The notes under the pieces: generated by a model | Seen by the model: the letters and a program-made list of their open reading frames with translations, nothing else | Databases searched by the model: none | What the model was told of the DNA's origin: nothing | Translations under genes and position numbers: made by a program | Source: an uncultured Clostridia bacterium | GTDB lineage: Bacteria > Bacillota > Clostridia > Christensenellales > UBA1242 | Direction: 5' to 3' | DNA length: 64,000 bases | NCBI GenBank assembly: GCA_944372365.1 | Contig: CALVYP010000004.1 | Location: 1 to 64,000 of the forward strand | Shown here: positions 15,318 to 25,300 of the stretch, in pieces | Layout of the letters: each line of letters starts with the position of its first letter | Numbering within the stretch: position 1 is the first letter of the stretch

Positions 15318-15421
15318 TGCCTTGGCAAGGCAAAAAGCAAGGTTTTGCCATTCTTCGAAGTAGTTTCTTCCCTTCCCTTTCCCGAAGGCTAGTGGCGCAG
15401 TGCCAACTGAGCCACTCCCGC
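15318..15421 (-). pseudogene. Defective tRNA-Gly copy with ~70-nt D-arm insertion
   Basis: GCGGGAGTGGCTCAGTTGG (15421-15403) and TGCCTTGCCAAGGCA (15332-15318) copy the acceptor/D region and the anticodon arm of the tRNA-Gly at 15214. In place of the 8 nt between them in the tRNA there are about 70 nt (15333-15402) containing CCTTCGGGAAAGGGAAGG. No T arm or 3' acceptor follows. It cannot form a tRNA. Confidence 0.78.
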
Positions 15422-15510
15422 ATGTGATTGCGACTTAATAAATATATCAAATTTATTTAAAAAATGCAACTGTTTTTAACCAAATTTTTATTAAATCGCA
15501 ATCTTTATGC

Positions 15511-17166
15511 TTATTTTGCCCGAGAAGGATGACAAACTAGATAGATTATTTGATATTTTTTGGCAAATTCACTGACCAAAGAGAGCATATTTTTTAGTGC
15601 TTTTTCATCTAAATTTACAAATGGGTCATCTAAAATCACAAATGGTGATTGCTTTGAAAAAATGTTTTCAATAAGCGCGAAGCGTTTGCAAATTGTGATT
15701 AAATCTCGCTTGCCATGGCTTAAAAATTTGTCTTCCTTCACACCTATTTGTGTGTCTACAACTGCATCTAAATCGGTGCTGAGTTTTATGCTGTCTTTTT
15801 CTTCAAACTTTTTTAACAACTCGTCAAATTTTTGCTGCATAGGCTGAACAAACCTTTGCGAAATATTCTCCTTCGCCTGCTGCAAAAATTCAAGCGTATC
15901 TTTAATTATCTCCTGCTTTTGGGTGTTTTCAAATTTTGTTTGTTCAAGCAAATAAAGCATTTCGTCTTGATGTTCAACATCTTCAACCAGCATTTCAATT
16001 TGCTTTTCAATTTGATCTAATTTAATCTTGGCGATGGCAAGATCTTGCGATTTTTGTGCCTGCTGAGAAAACTCAGACAAGTTTTTCTCGGCGTTTGCCA
16101 CTATTAAAAGTATTTGTTGCTCAACTTGCGATATTTGCATGTTGGTTTGGTTTAAGTTTTCATTTAACTCTTCAAACAAAATTTTACTGTCGCTTTTAAA
16201 CTTAAAAAACAAAATCACCCACAAAAGCAAAATCACCCCTGCGGTTGCACCTATGGTTGCGGTTAGATGTACGGCCTGCGCGGTTGCGGCAAAAATGATT
16301 GTCAAAACCGCCATAATAGCGCCGAAGCCAAGCATTATCCAAAATTTAATTTTTGATTTTGAGTTTTGTTTGCGCTTGAATTGAATGTTTTTTTCTTGCT
16401 GCGCCTTTTGATGCTTTAACTCTTCAAGCTGCTTTGTTTTTTGTTGTGACGAGTCGGTGCGCTGCGGCTGCTTAGGTTGGCTTTGAATGTTGGCGGTCAA
16501 TTCTTCAATCTGCTGCTGCAATTTTTGCTGTTGAGATTTAAGATTTTCAATTTGCGCGCTGGTTTCTTTCAGCTGCTGCTCTGCCGCATATATTTCATGC
16601 ATTTTTGGTGTTGCAACCATCGTGTTTCGCGACAACTCTTTTAATTTTTTAACCGCCTTGGTGTATCTTTCTGCGTCGCCGCTGGAAATGTTTGCACCGC
16701 TTAGATGTGCGCGCACTTCATCGTTTATTCCGCTTTCAAAATTTCCTTGCGCAAAAAATGTTGTAAGGCAAAAAGTTTCTTTGCCCACGCCAAACAACTC
16801 TTCTCCTAAATTTGACGAAAAATCTTTTGAAATTTTGTTGGTTTGCAAATCGAGCAACTCAAAACGATCGCCTTCTGGCGTTGGCGCAAACGTTCTAAGC
16901 ACGCGATAGTTTTTCCCGCCAGCTTCAAACATTAAACTGCCGCCATATGTTCCGCCCTGCCATGGAAGATATTTGCTGCGTTCGGCATCATACGGCTTGC
17001 TGTTCCCCTTTTTATCCATGCCGTAAAACATGGCCTTAATAAACACTGCCAGCGTGGTTTTTCCCCACGCATTCGCGTTTTCAATCACATTTAGCCCTTG
17101 GCTGAAAACATGATCATAGCCGCTTAATTTGCCAAAATTTTCAATATGCAAGCTTAAAAGTTTCAT
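15511..17166 (-). CDS. YhaN/SbcC-like ATPase with two membrane segments
   Basis: 551 residues from MKLLSLHIENFGKL; GAGGAGAT precedes this ATG, which overlaps the upstream stop as ATGA. The N-terminal AAA half has the SMC-type start and a P-loop variant NANAWGKTT; a long Gln/Lys/Glu coiled coil follows. Two hydrophobic helices (about residues 275-325) interrupt it, as described for YhaN-type proteins; then a second coil leads to the signature LSHGKRDLITICKRF and Walker B FVILDDPFVNLDE. YhaN homologues are often ~950 residues, so this is a short form. With the nuclease gene it should form an Mre11/Rad50-like, perhaps membrane-linked, DNA processing complex. Confidence 0.8.
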   Translation of the reverse strand: MKLLSLHIENFGKLSGYDHVFSQGLNVIENANAWGKTTLAVFIKAMFYGMDKKGNSKPYDAERSKYLPWQGGTYGGSLMFEAGGKNYRVLRTFAPTPEGDRFELLDLQTNKISKDFSSNLGEELFGVGKETFCLTTFFAQGNFESGINDEVRAHLSGANISSGDAERYTKAVKKLKELSRNTMVATPKMHEIYAAEQQLKETSAQIENLKSQQQKLQQQIEELTANIQSQPKQPQRTDSSQQKTKQLEELKHQKAQQEKNIQFKRKQNSKSKIKFWIMLGFGAIMAVLTIIFAATAQAVHLTATIGATAGVILLLWVILFFKFKSDSKILFEELNENLNQTNMQISQVEQQILLIVANAEKNLSEFSQQAQKSQDLAIAKIKLDQIEKQIEMLVEDVEHQDEMLYLLEQTKFENTQKQEIIKDTLEFLQQAKENISQRFVQPMQQKFDELLKKFEEKDSIKLSTDLDAVVDTQIGVKEDKFLSHGKRDLITICKRFALIENIFSKQSPFVILDDPFVNLDEKALKNMLSLVSEFAKKYQIIYLVCHPSRAK

Positions 17167-18236
17167 AGGCTTATCTCCTCGCCACGCAAAGAGGCAATAC
17201 CAAGTTTGATGCATTCTTGTTTTTGTCGGTCGGATAGATCGCTTTGATAAATCAGGTTGACGAACTCCGCTTTTAAAGACAGCTTTTCGCTTTGAATTTT
17301 TTTGATGTCAATTTTTATACTGGTATGGTCGTGCAATTCAAAATAAAAATAATCGTCTGCAAAATCATTTAATATTACTTCGGTTTTTTTATCCAAATCT
17401 TCATCAATCTTGCCAACCAAAATCACCCTAACCAAATCGTTTGAATTGGCTGGCTTTAACGTTTGCTTTATCAGGTTTTCAATTTCAACAAAATTTTGAC
17501 ATGATGAAATATCAACTTCATATGACAAAAATCTGCGCTTTGTAGGCAACAATTTGCGCTGCCACGAAAGAACGCCATTTTGCACTTGCAATAAAACATA
17601 GCCGAACGCGTTCCAATCAAAACCATAGCCGCCGCTGTTGCCGCTGTAAACCCATTCGCCGCGATTGTCAATTCTGCCATTAAGATTTTCATGAACATGC
17701 CCAAGCGCGAGATAATTGATGTTTTTGTTTTTTAAATCTTTGACATCAAAGCACAAACAATCATCAACATTTGCACTGGCTAAAAAAGCATGAAGCATGA
17801 AGATATTGATTTTGTTTTCATCAAAATCTACCTGCTTTGCAAACTCTGCCCTTGAATATTTGCGCACACTGTTGCCACCCACAACCACTTCGCCAAGGTC
17901 ATATTTTTCAAAATTTGTAGGAAAAATTGTTAAATTTTTAGGAATTTCGCCATCAAAAAGCAATTTATGGTCGTGATTGCCAAGGCAATAAAAAAACCTG
18001 ATGTTTTTGTTTTGAGCAATTTGGCTTAATACAAACTTGATTGTAGATTTTCTTACAACCGTTCGATCAAACAAATCACCGCAAATTAACATCACATCAA
18101 CTTTTTGCTTTTTTGCCTCGTTTACAATGTCTGCAAAACGCTGCACGCTTTCATCACGAAGCAATGCACTTTTTTGCTTTCCCGGTTTGATATATGCAGA
18201 CTCGACATGAACATCTGCAACATGCATAATTTTCAT
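17163..18236 (-). CDS. YhaO/SbcD-like DNA repair exonuclease
   Basis: 357 residues. All calcineurin-like phosphoesterase motifs are present: D-x-H as VADVHVES (~7), GDLFDR (~51), GNHDH (~84) and GHVHEN (~180), plus the HAF-type His near 150. The last ~120 residues form the capping domain that contacts the ATPase. It should cut DNA ends with Mn2+ in complex with the ATPase encoded next, whose start overlaps this stop by 4 nt. No ribosome binding site is seen; TATAAT ends 6 nt before the ATG, so the operon mRNA is probably leaderless. Confidence 0.85.
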   Translation of the reverse strand: MKIMHVADVHVESAYIKPGKQKSALLRDESVQRFADIVNEAKKQKVDVMLICGDLFDRTVVRKSTIKFVLSQIAQNKNIRFFYCLGNHDHKLLFDGEIPKNLTIFPTNFEKYDLGEVVVGGNSVRKYSRAEFAKQVDFDENKINIFMLHAFLASANVDDCLCFDVKDLKNKNINYLALGHVHENLNGRIDNRGEWVYSGNSGGYGFDWNAFGYVLLQVQNGVLSWQRKLLPTKRRFLSYEVDISSCQNFVEIENLIKQTLKPANSNDLVRVILVGKIDEDLDKKTEVILNDFADDYFYFELHDHTSIKIDIKKIQSEKLSLKAEFVNLIYQSDLSDRQKQECIKLGIASLRGEEISL

Positions 18237-18242
18237 ATTTCA

Positions 18243-18271
18243 ATTATAGCACACAAGCTCTGCTTAAACAA
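18243..18271 (-). promoter_or_regulatory. Promoter of leaderless YhaO-like gene
   Basis: Minus-strand TTGTTT (18271-18266), 17-nt spacer, TATAAT (18248-18243), 6 nt to the ATG. Confidence 0.6.
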
Positions 18272-18300
18272 ACAAAAAAGTGCTTTATTTTTAAGCACTT
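18272..18300 (-). terminator. Terminator overlapping the stop of the DUF4097-like gene
   Basis: Minus-strand stem AAGTGCTT/AAGCACTT, 7-nt loop, T6. The TAA stop lies in the first arm. It also overlaps the -35 region of the next gene. Confidence 0.82.
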
Positions 18301-19691
18301 TTAAGCCAATTAAAATTGATTGTTTGATTGCAATTTAAATTTAAGGTGCTTTCGCCATTGCCAACAACCAACGGATTTGCAGGTTGTAAATTTGGATTGT
18401 TGAGCGAAACTTTGTCAAAGTTAAATTCGTCCGTTAAGTTTACATATCCAAACTTGATTGTAACGCCAATGTTATCTGCCATCGTCACATTGGTTGTGCC
18501 TGCGACGTTTTCAATCGTAACACCGCTAAATTCCAAAGGAATTGCCACATCGATTGCCCCCTCTTTGGTTGAAAGAGTTATGTTTGTGGATGATGGAGCA
18601 ACTGTTGTGCTGATCTGCCCAGACTGCGTTGACAAAGCTGAGTGAGATTGAACGCGGTTGATGCTTATGTTGCCTTCCTGCGTTTGAATTGTTGCAATGC
18701 CTTGAACATTTGTTAAATTGAAATTTGTTTTTCTTGCGTTGTTGGCGGTGATCCATCCGTTGATGTTTGTGATGTTGATCACACTTGAATCAAAACTTTC
18801 TTGTGATGGCGAAAAATCAGCATTGCCGCTTACCGTGTCTATTGTCATATACACATTTTTGCATTTTGATGCAAAGCTGCTGATTGTTGTGATGTCTATT
18901 TTGCCACTATCAGAATTTAATGTTATAACATTGTTGGATCGCAAAGTTGACGCCGAGATATTGCCAGATGAGGTTTGCAGACTGATGTTTTGCGCATTTA
19001 CATTTTTTTCGTGGAAAAGAATTTTGCCAGAAGTTGTTTTTAAATTAAGATTGGTGTAAGTGCTTGGACTGTGCTCTGTTAAAACAATGCTGCCCTTTCC
19101 ACTTTCTGCCGTCAGACTGCCAATTTCAACATCATAGCTGTATCCCGCATTTACATCGCTGCCAATGTTGATGCCGCCATCCGTGGTTTTGATTGAAACG
19201 CTTTTGCCAGCGAAAGGATTTATGCTTTCATTTGAAATTTGCAAAACAATTTGAACGTCTTTTGAAAAATATAAAAAGCCGTTTGGTTCGGTTACTGAAA
19301 TTTTTAAAGTGCCATTTTCAATTACTGCGCTGTAATCAAACTCAACAGCATCGGCGCTTGTTACAAAGCCCTTTGCATTGTTTACGATATACACGCCATT
19401 TTGTTTGTAATCATTGTTTTTTTGAATGGTTACATCTGCATATCCTGCATTGATTTCAACGCTGTCAAAGTTTGGCTGATTGAAGTTTATTTGCGTTTGG
19501 TTTTTATCTGTTGTTTGCGTTATATGAATTGTTTGAGTGGAAGAAAAATATTGCATGCCTAAAATTGAAGTGCCCGGCATAAACATCATAACCACAAAAA
19601 TAACCATCATGACTGCCACAATAAACAGCACAAATAAACCAAAATAAAAGAAAAATCCTTTTTTTACATTTCCATCTGATCCGCCTGCCAT
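18291..19691 (-). CDS. Membrane-anchored DUF4097-like beta-solenoid protein
   Basis: 466 residues. One transmembrane helix at residues ~11-36 (FFFYFGLFVLFIVAVMMVIFVVMMF) anchors a long extracytoplasmic domain. That domain repeats short strand units such as LKTTSGKILF, LQTSSGNISA, LNSDSGKIDI, IQTQEGNISI and LSTKEGAIDV, with the G-x-I-x-[VIA] rhythm of DUF4097/putative-adhesin right-handed beta helices. There are no catalytic motifs. Ribosome binding site AAGGGGAG is present. It lies 50 nt after alaS and may be the last gene of the truA-alaS unit. Function unknown. Confidence 0.75.
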   Translation of the reverse strand: MAGGSDGNVKKGFFFYFGLFVLFIVAVMMVIFVVMMFMPGTSILGMQYFSSTQTIHITQTTDKNQTQINFNQPNFDSVEINAGYADVTIQKNNDYKQNGVYIVNNAKGFVTSADAVEFDYSAVIENGTLKISVTEPNGFLYFSKDVQIVLQISNESINPFAGKSVSIKTTDGGINIGSDVNAGYSYDVEIGSLTAESGKGSIVLTEHSPSTYTNLNLKTTSGKILFHEKNVNAQNISLQTSSGNISASTLRSNNVITLNSDSGKIDITTISSFASKCKNVYMTIDTVSGNADFSPSQESFDSSVINITNINGWITANNARKTNFNLTNVQGIATIQTQEGNISINRVQSHSALSTQSGQISTTVAPSSTNITLSTKEGAIDVAIPLEFSGVTIENVAGTTNVTMADNIGVTIKFGYVNLTDEFNFDKVSLNNPNLQPANPLVVGNGESTLNLNCNQTINFNWLKSA

Positions 19692-19741
19692 TTTACTCCC
19701 CTTAATAATAATTTAGCAAAATTTTGTTAAAAATCCAAATA

Positions 19742-21535
19742 TTATTGCAAAATTGCTTTAATTCTTCTAATTCCAGCCGATGACGACTCTTCTTTAACAA
19801 TTTTAAATGTGCCAAGTTGGCCTGTGGTTTTTGCGTGAGGCCCGCCACAAATTTCTTTTGACAGCTCGCCGATTGAATAAACCTTAACTTTGTCGCCATA
19901 TTTGTTTTCAAAACTGCCCAAAGCACCACTGCGCTTTGCCTCGTCAAGCGACATCTCTTCGCAAACAACCGGAAGGTTTTTGCTGATGGCGTCGTTTACA
20001 AAATTTTGCAAAAATTCAAGTTCCTCGGCAGTGAGTTTGTGATCAAAATTAAAATCAAAGCGCATCCTCTCTTCTGTGATATTGCTGCCTTTTTGCGTAA
20101 CTTGCGGATTGAGCTTTCTAAGCCCTGCAAGCAAAAGATGCGTTGCGGTGTGATATTTCTGCAATATCTCACCATCACCTGCAAGCCCGCCTTTAAATGA
20201 GCCCGCCGAAATTGAACGCGACTTTTCTTGATGTTCTTTAAACTTTTGGTTAAAGCCTTCTTCGTCAACGCTGTATCCGCGCTCGGCGGCAAGCTCTTTT
20301 GTAAGTTCAAGCGGAAAACCAAAGGTGTCATACAGCCGAAATGCTGCCTTACCGCTTATTATATTTTCAACTTTTTCGCCTTCACGCGCAAAAAGCTTGT
20401 GTTTTTCTATGCCGCTGATAACCTTTTCAAACTCTCTGTGCCCTTCGTCAATCGCCTTAGAAAATTTTTGAATCTCTTTGTCAAGCTCGATTTTAACCTT
20501 TTGCGCATTTTGTTTGATATCTGGATAATCAATGCCATATTCAGCTATGAACATATCTGCAAGCACGGCAAAATTTTGACAATCAAAACCAATTTTTCTT
20601 GCATGGTTGATCGCCCTGCGAATCAACCTTCTTAAAATGTATCCCTGCCCCAAATTGCTTGGAACAACGCCTTTTTCATCGCCCAAAACAAAAGTTGCCG
20701 CCCTGATGTGATCGACGATTATTCTTGCGCTTTTTAACTCAAAATTTGCGCATTCGGCTTTAACATAATCCATCGCTTTTTTTAAGCAGCCAATTTCATA
20801 TGCACTTTTAACGCCGTTGATGACTGCAAGAGTGCGCTCCAAGCCCATGCCTGTGTCGATGTTTGGCTTTTCAAGCAGCACCGGCTTTTCGCCCTGACTT
20901 TTTACATTATACTGCATGAAAACATCGTTCCAAATTTCCAGATATTTGCCGCAATCGCACGCTGGCGAACAATCTTTTCCGCATGGCGGCTTGCCTGTGT
21001 CGATAAACATTTCGCTATCACTTCCGCAAGGGCCAACTCCACTGCCAAGCGCCCACCAGTTGTGTTGCTTTGGAAGATAGAAAATTTTTTGCACCCCGCA
21101 TTCTTTCCACGCCGAAGCGGCTTCTTCGTCACGCGGCGCATTTTCGTCACCTGCAAAAACTGTGACAGCCAACTTGTTTTTGTCAATGTTAAGATATTTA
21201 GGGCTGGTTAAAAACTCATAGCTGAGTTTAATCATTTGCTTTTTGTCACATTCGCCAAGCGTCCAACATCCAAGCATCTCAAAACAAGTGAAGTGGCTTT
21301 CGTCGCCAACTTCATCTATATCATTTGTTCTTAAACATCTTTGCACATCAAAAATTTTGTTTCCTGCTGGATGTTTTTCTCCTAAAAGATACGGCACAAG
21401 CGGATGCATACCTGCGATTGTAAAAAGCACACTTGCGTCGTTTTCTGGCAAAATAGAATAGCCAGCAATTTTTTTAAAACCCTTGCTGGAAAAGAAATCA
21501 AACCACATTTGCTTTAATTGTCTGTCGGTGATCAT
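19742..21535 (-). CDS. alaS: Alanyl-tRNA synthetase, short form lacking the C-terminal domain
   Basis: 597 residues against ~870 for a full enzyme. The catalytic domain (1-~240) and tRNA-recognition region (~240-430, with DHIRAATFVLGDEKGVVPSNLGQGYILRRLIRRAI) are complete. The editing domain keeps both zinc/His motifs: HTATHLLL (~463) and CGGPH (~565). The protein ends just after the editing domain (GIRRIKAILQ), so the C-Ala/DHHA1 domain that dimerises and holds the tRNA elbow is absent. The insert CGKDCSPACDCGK (~190-203) is a Cys cluster, probably metal-binding. Ribosome binding site AGGAGC; it starts 8 nt after truA. Confidence 0.9.
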   Translation of the reverse strand: MITDRQLKQMWFDFFSSKGFKKIAGYSILPENDASVLFTIAGMHPLVPYLLGEKHPAGNKIFDVQRCLRTNDIDEVGDESHFTCFEMLGCWTLGECDKKQMIKLSYEFLTSPKYLNIDKNKLAVTVFAGDENAPRDEEAASAWKECGVQKIFYLPKQHNWWALGSGVGPCGSDSEMFIDTGKPPCGKDCSPACDCGKYLEIWNDVFMQYNVKSQGEKPVLLEKPNIDTGMGLERTLAVINGVKSAYEIGCLKKAMDYVKAECANFELKSARIIVDHIRAATFVLGDEKGVVPSNLGQGYILRRLIRRAINHARKIGFDCQNFAVLADMFIAEYGIDYPDIKQNAQKVKIELDKEIQKFSKAIDEGHREFEKVISGIEKHKLFAREGEKVENIISGKAAFRLYDTFGFPLELTKELAAERGYSVDEEGFNQKFKEHQEKSRSISAGSFKGGLAGDGEILQKYHTATHLLLAGLRKLNPQVTQKGSNITEERMRFDFNFDHKLTAEELEFLQNFVNDAISKNLPVVCEEMSLDEAKRSGALGSFENKYGDKVKVYSIGELSKEICGGPHAKTTGQLGTFKIVKEESSSAGIRRIKAILQ

Positions 21536-21543
21536 GTTTGCTC

Positions 21544-22275
21544 CTAATAATATATTTTTTTAAGATAAAGCCCGCATGCTGGCATGGTTTTTCCTGCCTT
21601 GGCACGATTTCCACTGGCAAGTGCTTGTTCAACATCATTGAGTGTAAGCTTGCCACGGCCAACATCCACGCATGTGCCAACCAAAATGCGAACCATGTGC
21701 TGCATAAAACCATCGCCTGTGAATTTAAAGATATAAAAATTTGATTTTTTGGTTAGCGACGCTTGAAAAATTGTGCGCTCAAAGTTTATAACTTGCGCTC
21801 CGCTTGCACAAAAACCTTTAAAGTTGTGCTTGCCTAAAAACATGTTTAAACACGCGCGCATCTTCTCTTCATCAAGCCTATATTCACACCCAGCAACCAA
21901 ACTGTTTAAAATTGCGTTTTTTGAAGATGTGCTTAAATAGTAAACATATGTTTTTTTCTTGACATCAAACCTTGCATTAAAATTTTCTTTGACAGCGGTT
22001 GATGAGAGAACCTTTATATCCTCAGGCAAAAGCGCATTCAAAGCAACGGCTATTTTTTTTGCATCGATGCCGCCTTGATAATCAAAATGTGCAACCTGTG
22101 CGCATGCGTGCACACCTGCATCTGTGCGACTACTGCCAACAATCAAGGTTGGAGTTTGCAAAAGTTGCGACAAGGCGTTTTCTATCTCCCCTTGCACGCT
22201 TCGCCTGTTTTTCTGCCTTTGCCAACCACTAAAATTGCTGCCGTTGTATTCTAAAACAAGTTTAACCCTTTGCAT
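21544..22275 (-). CDS. truA: tRNA pseudouridine(38-40) synthase TruA
   Basis: 243 residues, family length. Catalytic Asp lies in GSSRTDAGVHACAQ (~residues 50-60); LEYNGSNFSGWQRQ at the start and FNARFDVKKKTYVYYL are signature blocks. It isomerises uridines 38-40 of the tRNA anticodon arm. An ATG five codons upstream (22290) is less likely: TATAAT (22287-22282) ends 6 nt before the ATG at 22275, and there is no ribosome binding site, so translation is probably leaderless from MQRVKLVLEY. The gene is first in an operon with alaS. Confidence 0.9.
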   Translation of the reverse strand: MQRVKLVLEYNGSNFSGWQRQKNRRSVQGEIENALSQLLQTPTLIVGSSRTDAGVHACAQVAHFDYQGGIDAKKIAVALNALLPEDIKVLSSTAVKENFNARFDVKKKTYVYYLSTSSKNAILNSLVAGCEYRLDEEKMRACLNMFLGKHNFKGFCASGAQVINFERTIFQASLTKKSNFYIFKFTGDGFMQHMVRILVGTCVDVGRGKLTLNDVEQALASGNRAKAGKTMPACGLYLKKIYY

Positions 22276-22281
22276 AAAAAA

Positions 22282-22310
22282 ATTATACACTTTTTAGCGT
22301 TTAAAACCAA
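22282..22310 (-). promoter_or_regulatory. Promoter of leaderless truA
   Basis: Minus-strand TTGGTT (22310-22305), 17-nt spacer, TATAAT (22287-22282), 6 nt to the ATG. Confidence 0.65.
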
Positions 22311-22363
22311 GCATTTGTTTGTTTTTTTTTGCATATTAGGTATAATTGAATTAGGAGAAAACT

Positions 22364-25300
22364 ATGAAACAAACAATCGATGCCAATTCGGCAGTTTCAC
22401 GCGTGGCATATGCGTTAAGCGAAATTGTGCCAATATACCCAATCACACCTTCGTCACCTATGGCAGAGCTTGCATCCAGCCTTGCCGCAAACGGCGGCGT
22501 CAACATTTTTGGCGAAAGAGTAAAAACCGTTGAAATGCAATCTGAGGCAGGAGCTGCCGGCGCGCTGCATGGTGCGCTTATTGGCGGAGCACTTGCCTGC
22601 ACCTTTACATCAAGTCAGGGCTTGTTGCTTATGATTCCAAACATGTATAAAATGGCAGGCGAATGCTTGCCAGCGGTTATGCATGTTGCAGCAAGAAGCG
22701 TGGCTTCTCATGCCCTTTCAATTTTTGGCGATCACTCGGATGTTATGAGCGTGAGAATGACGGGCTTTAACATGCTTTGCTCTTCAAGCGTGCAAGAGGC
22801 ACATGATATGGCAATGATTGCGCATATGCTTGCCCATACATCTCACATGCCGGTTTTGCACTTCTTCGATGGATTTAGAACCAGCCACGAATTTCAAAAA
22901 ATTGATATGCTTTCATTTGAAGACATAAAAAAACTTTTCCCTATAAAAACCAAGCCAAGTTTTAGCCCGCTTTCCAGCCAAGCGCCAAAACAATTTGGCA
23001 CAGCACAAAACCCTGATGTGTTTTTCCAAAACCGAGAAGCACGCGAAATCTGTTATCAAAATGTGCTGAACGACATTGATAAAGTTTTTGCTAGTTTTGC
23101 AAAGCTTACTTCAAGAAAATATAAAAAATTTGATTATTATGGCTCTGCCAACGCTCAAAATGTTGTTGTTATGATGGGCTCTGGCAGCGAGTGTGTTTTA
23201 GAATGCATTCAAAAAAACAAAAATGTTGGGCTTGTTAAGGTTAGACTTTACAGGCCATTCGACGAACAGGCGTTTAAAGCCGCTTTGCCGAAAAACACAA
23301 AAAGAATTATTGTTTTGGATAGAACACGCGAAAGCGGAGCTCGCGAACCTCTTTATCTTGATGTTAAAAACGCTTTGTATGGAAGCGACATCCAAGTGGT
23401 TGGCGGCGTTTATGGACTTGGTGGAAAGGAGTTCTCACCTGCTCAAGCGATGGCGGTGATTGAAAATTTCAACGCTATGGTTGACGATTTCACCGTTGGA
23501 ATCAATGACGATGTAACCAAAAACAGCCTGCCTGATGTAGAGGCAAATTTAAACTTAAAACAAACTCAAATTAAAATTTTTGGGCTTGGATCGGATGGTT
23601 CGGTTTCTGCATCAAAAACAATAACCAAAATTTTGGGCGAAAGAGATGACACTTTTGTGCAAGGATATTTTGAATATGACAGCAAAAAATCTGGAAGCAT
23701 GACGATTTCACACTTGCGCATTTCTTCACAACCAATTCACAGCACCTATCTTTGCCACAACGCTGATGTGATTATGATAAATAATTTCTCGTTTGTGCAT
23801 AAACATCACTGTTTGAAAGGGCTTAAAAAAGGTGGAACGGTGATTTTCAACACGGTGTTTTCACCACAAGAGATAAACAAGATTTTGCCAAATGAATATA
23901 AGCAAATTTTGCTTGACGCAAATGCAAAGGTTTATGTTATAAACGCACATAAAATTGCAAACGATGCAGGCCTTAAAGAAAAAATTAACATAATCATGAC
24001 TGGCGCGTTCTTTGAAGTGACAAAGCTTAAAAAAGACTATCTGCCAAAACTTCAACAACAAGTGCAGCAAACCTTTGCTAAAAAAGGTCAGGCTGTTGTA
24101 GACAAAAACCTTCAAGCACTTGCAAAAAGCAAGCGTGCGGTTAAAAAAGTTAGCCTTAAACTTATAAAAATCACCAAAAAAGATGTTCCAACAAGGTTTA
24201 GCGAAGATTACAACCAAAAACCTGTTTCAGCATTTTCAAAAGATGGCAGCATCGACACAGACACCACCAAATTTGAAAAACGCGCCATCGCCGAAAATAT
24301 CTCTCAATGGCAGCCAAGCAAATGCATTCAATGCGGTCAGTGCGTGCTTGCATGTCCGCATGGCGCACTTAAAGCAATTTTGGTTAAAACTCCACCAAAA
24401 GACGCGCCTTTTGTTAAAGCGTTTGGAGTTGACGGATATTATCGCATTCAAATTTCACCAGAAGACTGCACAGGCTGCGGCTTGTGTCAGGAAGTTTGCC
24501 CTGCCCTTGGCAAAGCAATGATTATGCGCCCAGCAAGCCAAACTCTTGAACAGGAAAAGAAAAATTTTGAACTCTGCGAAAGCTTGAAAACCATCAAAAA
24601 AACACCTTTTTCAAAATCAACTGTAAAAGGATTGCAATTTGAAAAAAATTATTTCGCTTTCCCTGGTGCATGTGCAGGTTGTGGCGAAACGCCATACATC
24701 AAGCTGGCATCCATGCTTTTTGGTGAAAAAATGATCATCGCAAACGCCACAGGTTGCAGCAGCATATATGGCGGAAGTTATCCATCCTGTCCTTATTCAA
24801 AAAACAATCAAGGTGCAGGCCCTGCTTGGGCAAACAGCTTGTTTGAAGACAATGCCGAATTTGGGCTTGGCATAAAACTTGCAAAACAAAAAAGCAACTC
24901 GCACGAAAGCGTTTGGATAATCGGCGGCGATGGCTGGGCATACGACATAGGCTTTGGTGGACTTGATCATGTGCTGGCAAGCGGCGAAAATGTTAACATC
25001 CTTGTGCTTGACAATGAATGCTATGCCAACACAGGCGGCCAAGCATCAAAGTCCACTCCAGCTGGCGCGGCTGTTAAACTTGCCGACGGTGGCAAAACCA
25101 CCAACAAGAAAAATCTTGCGCTTATGGCAATGACTTATGGCAATGTTTATGTGGCATCGGTTGCGCTTGGCGCCGACATGAACCAGTGCATCAAAGCATT
25201 TAAGGAAGCCGAAAGCTACAACGGCCCAAGCTTGATTATCGCCTACTCAACCTGTGTAAACCATGGTTTTGATATGTCTAAATCACTCACCGAAATGAAA

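Noticed and set aside
14739-15427. Open frames through the tandem repeat and tRNA-Gly
   Set aside because: Their products repeat with the DNA period and cross a tRNA gene, so they are artefacts.
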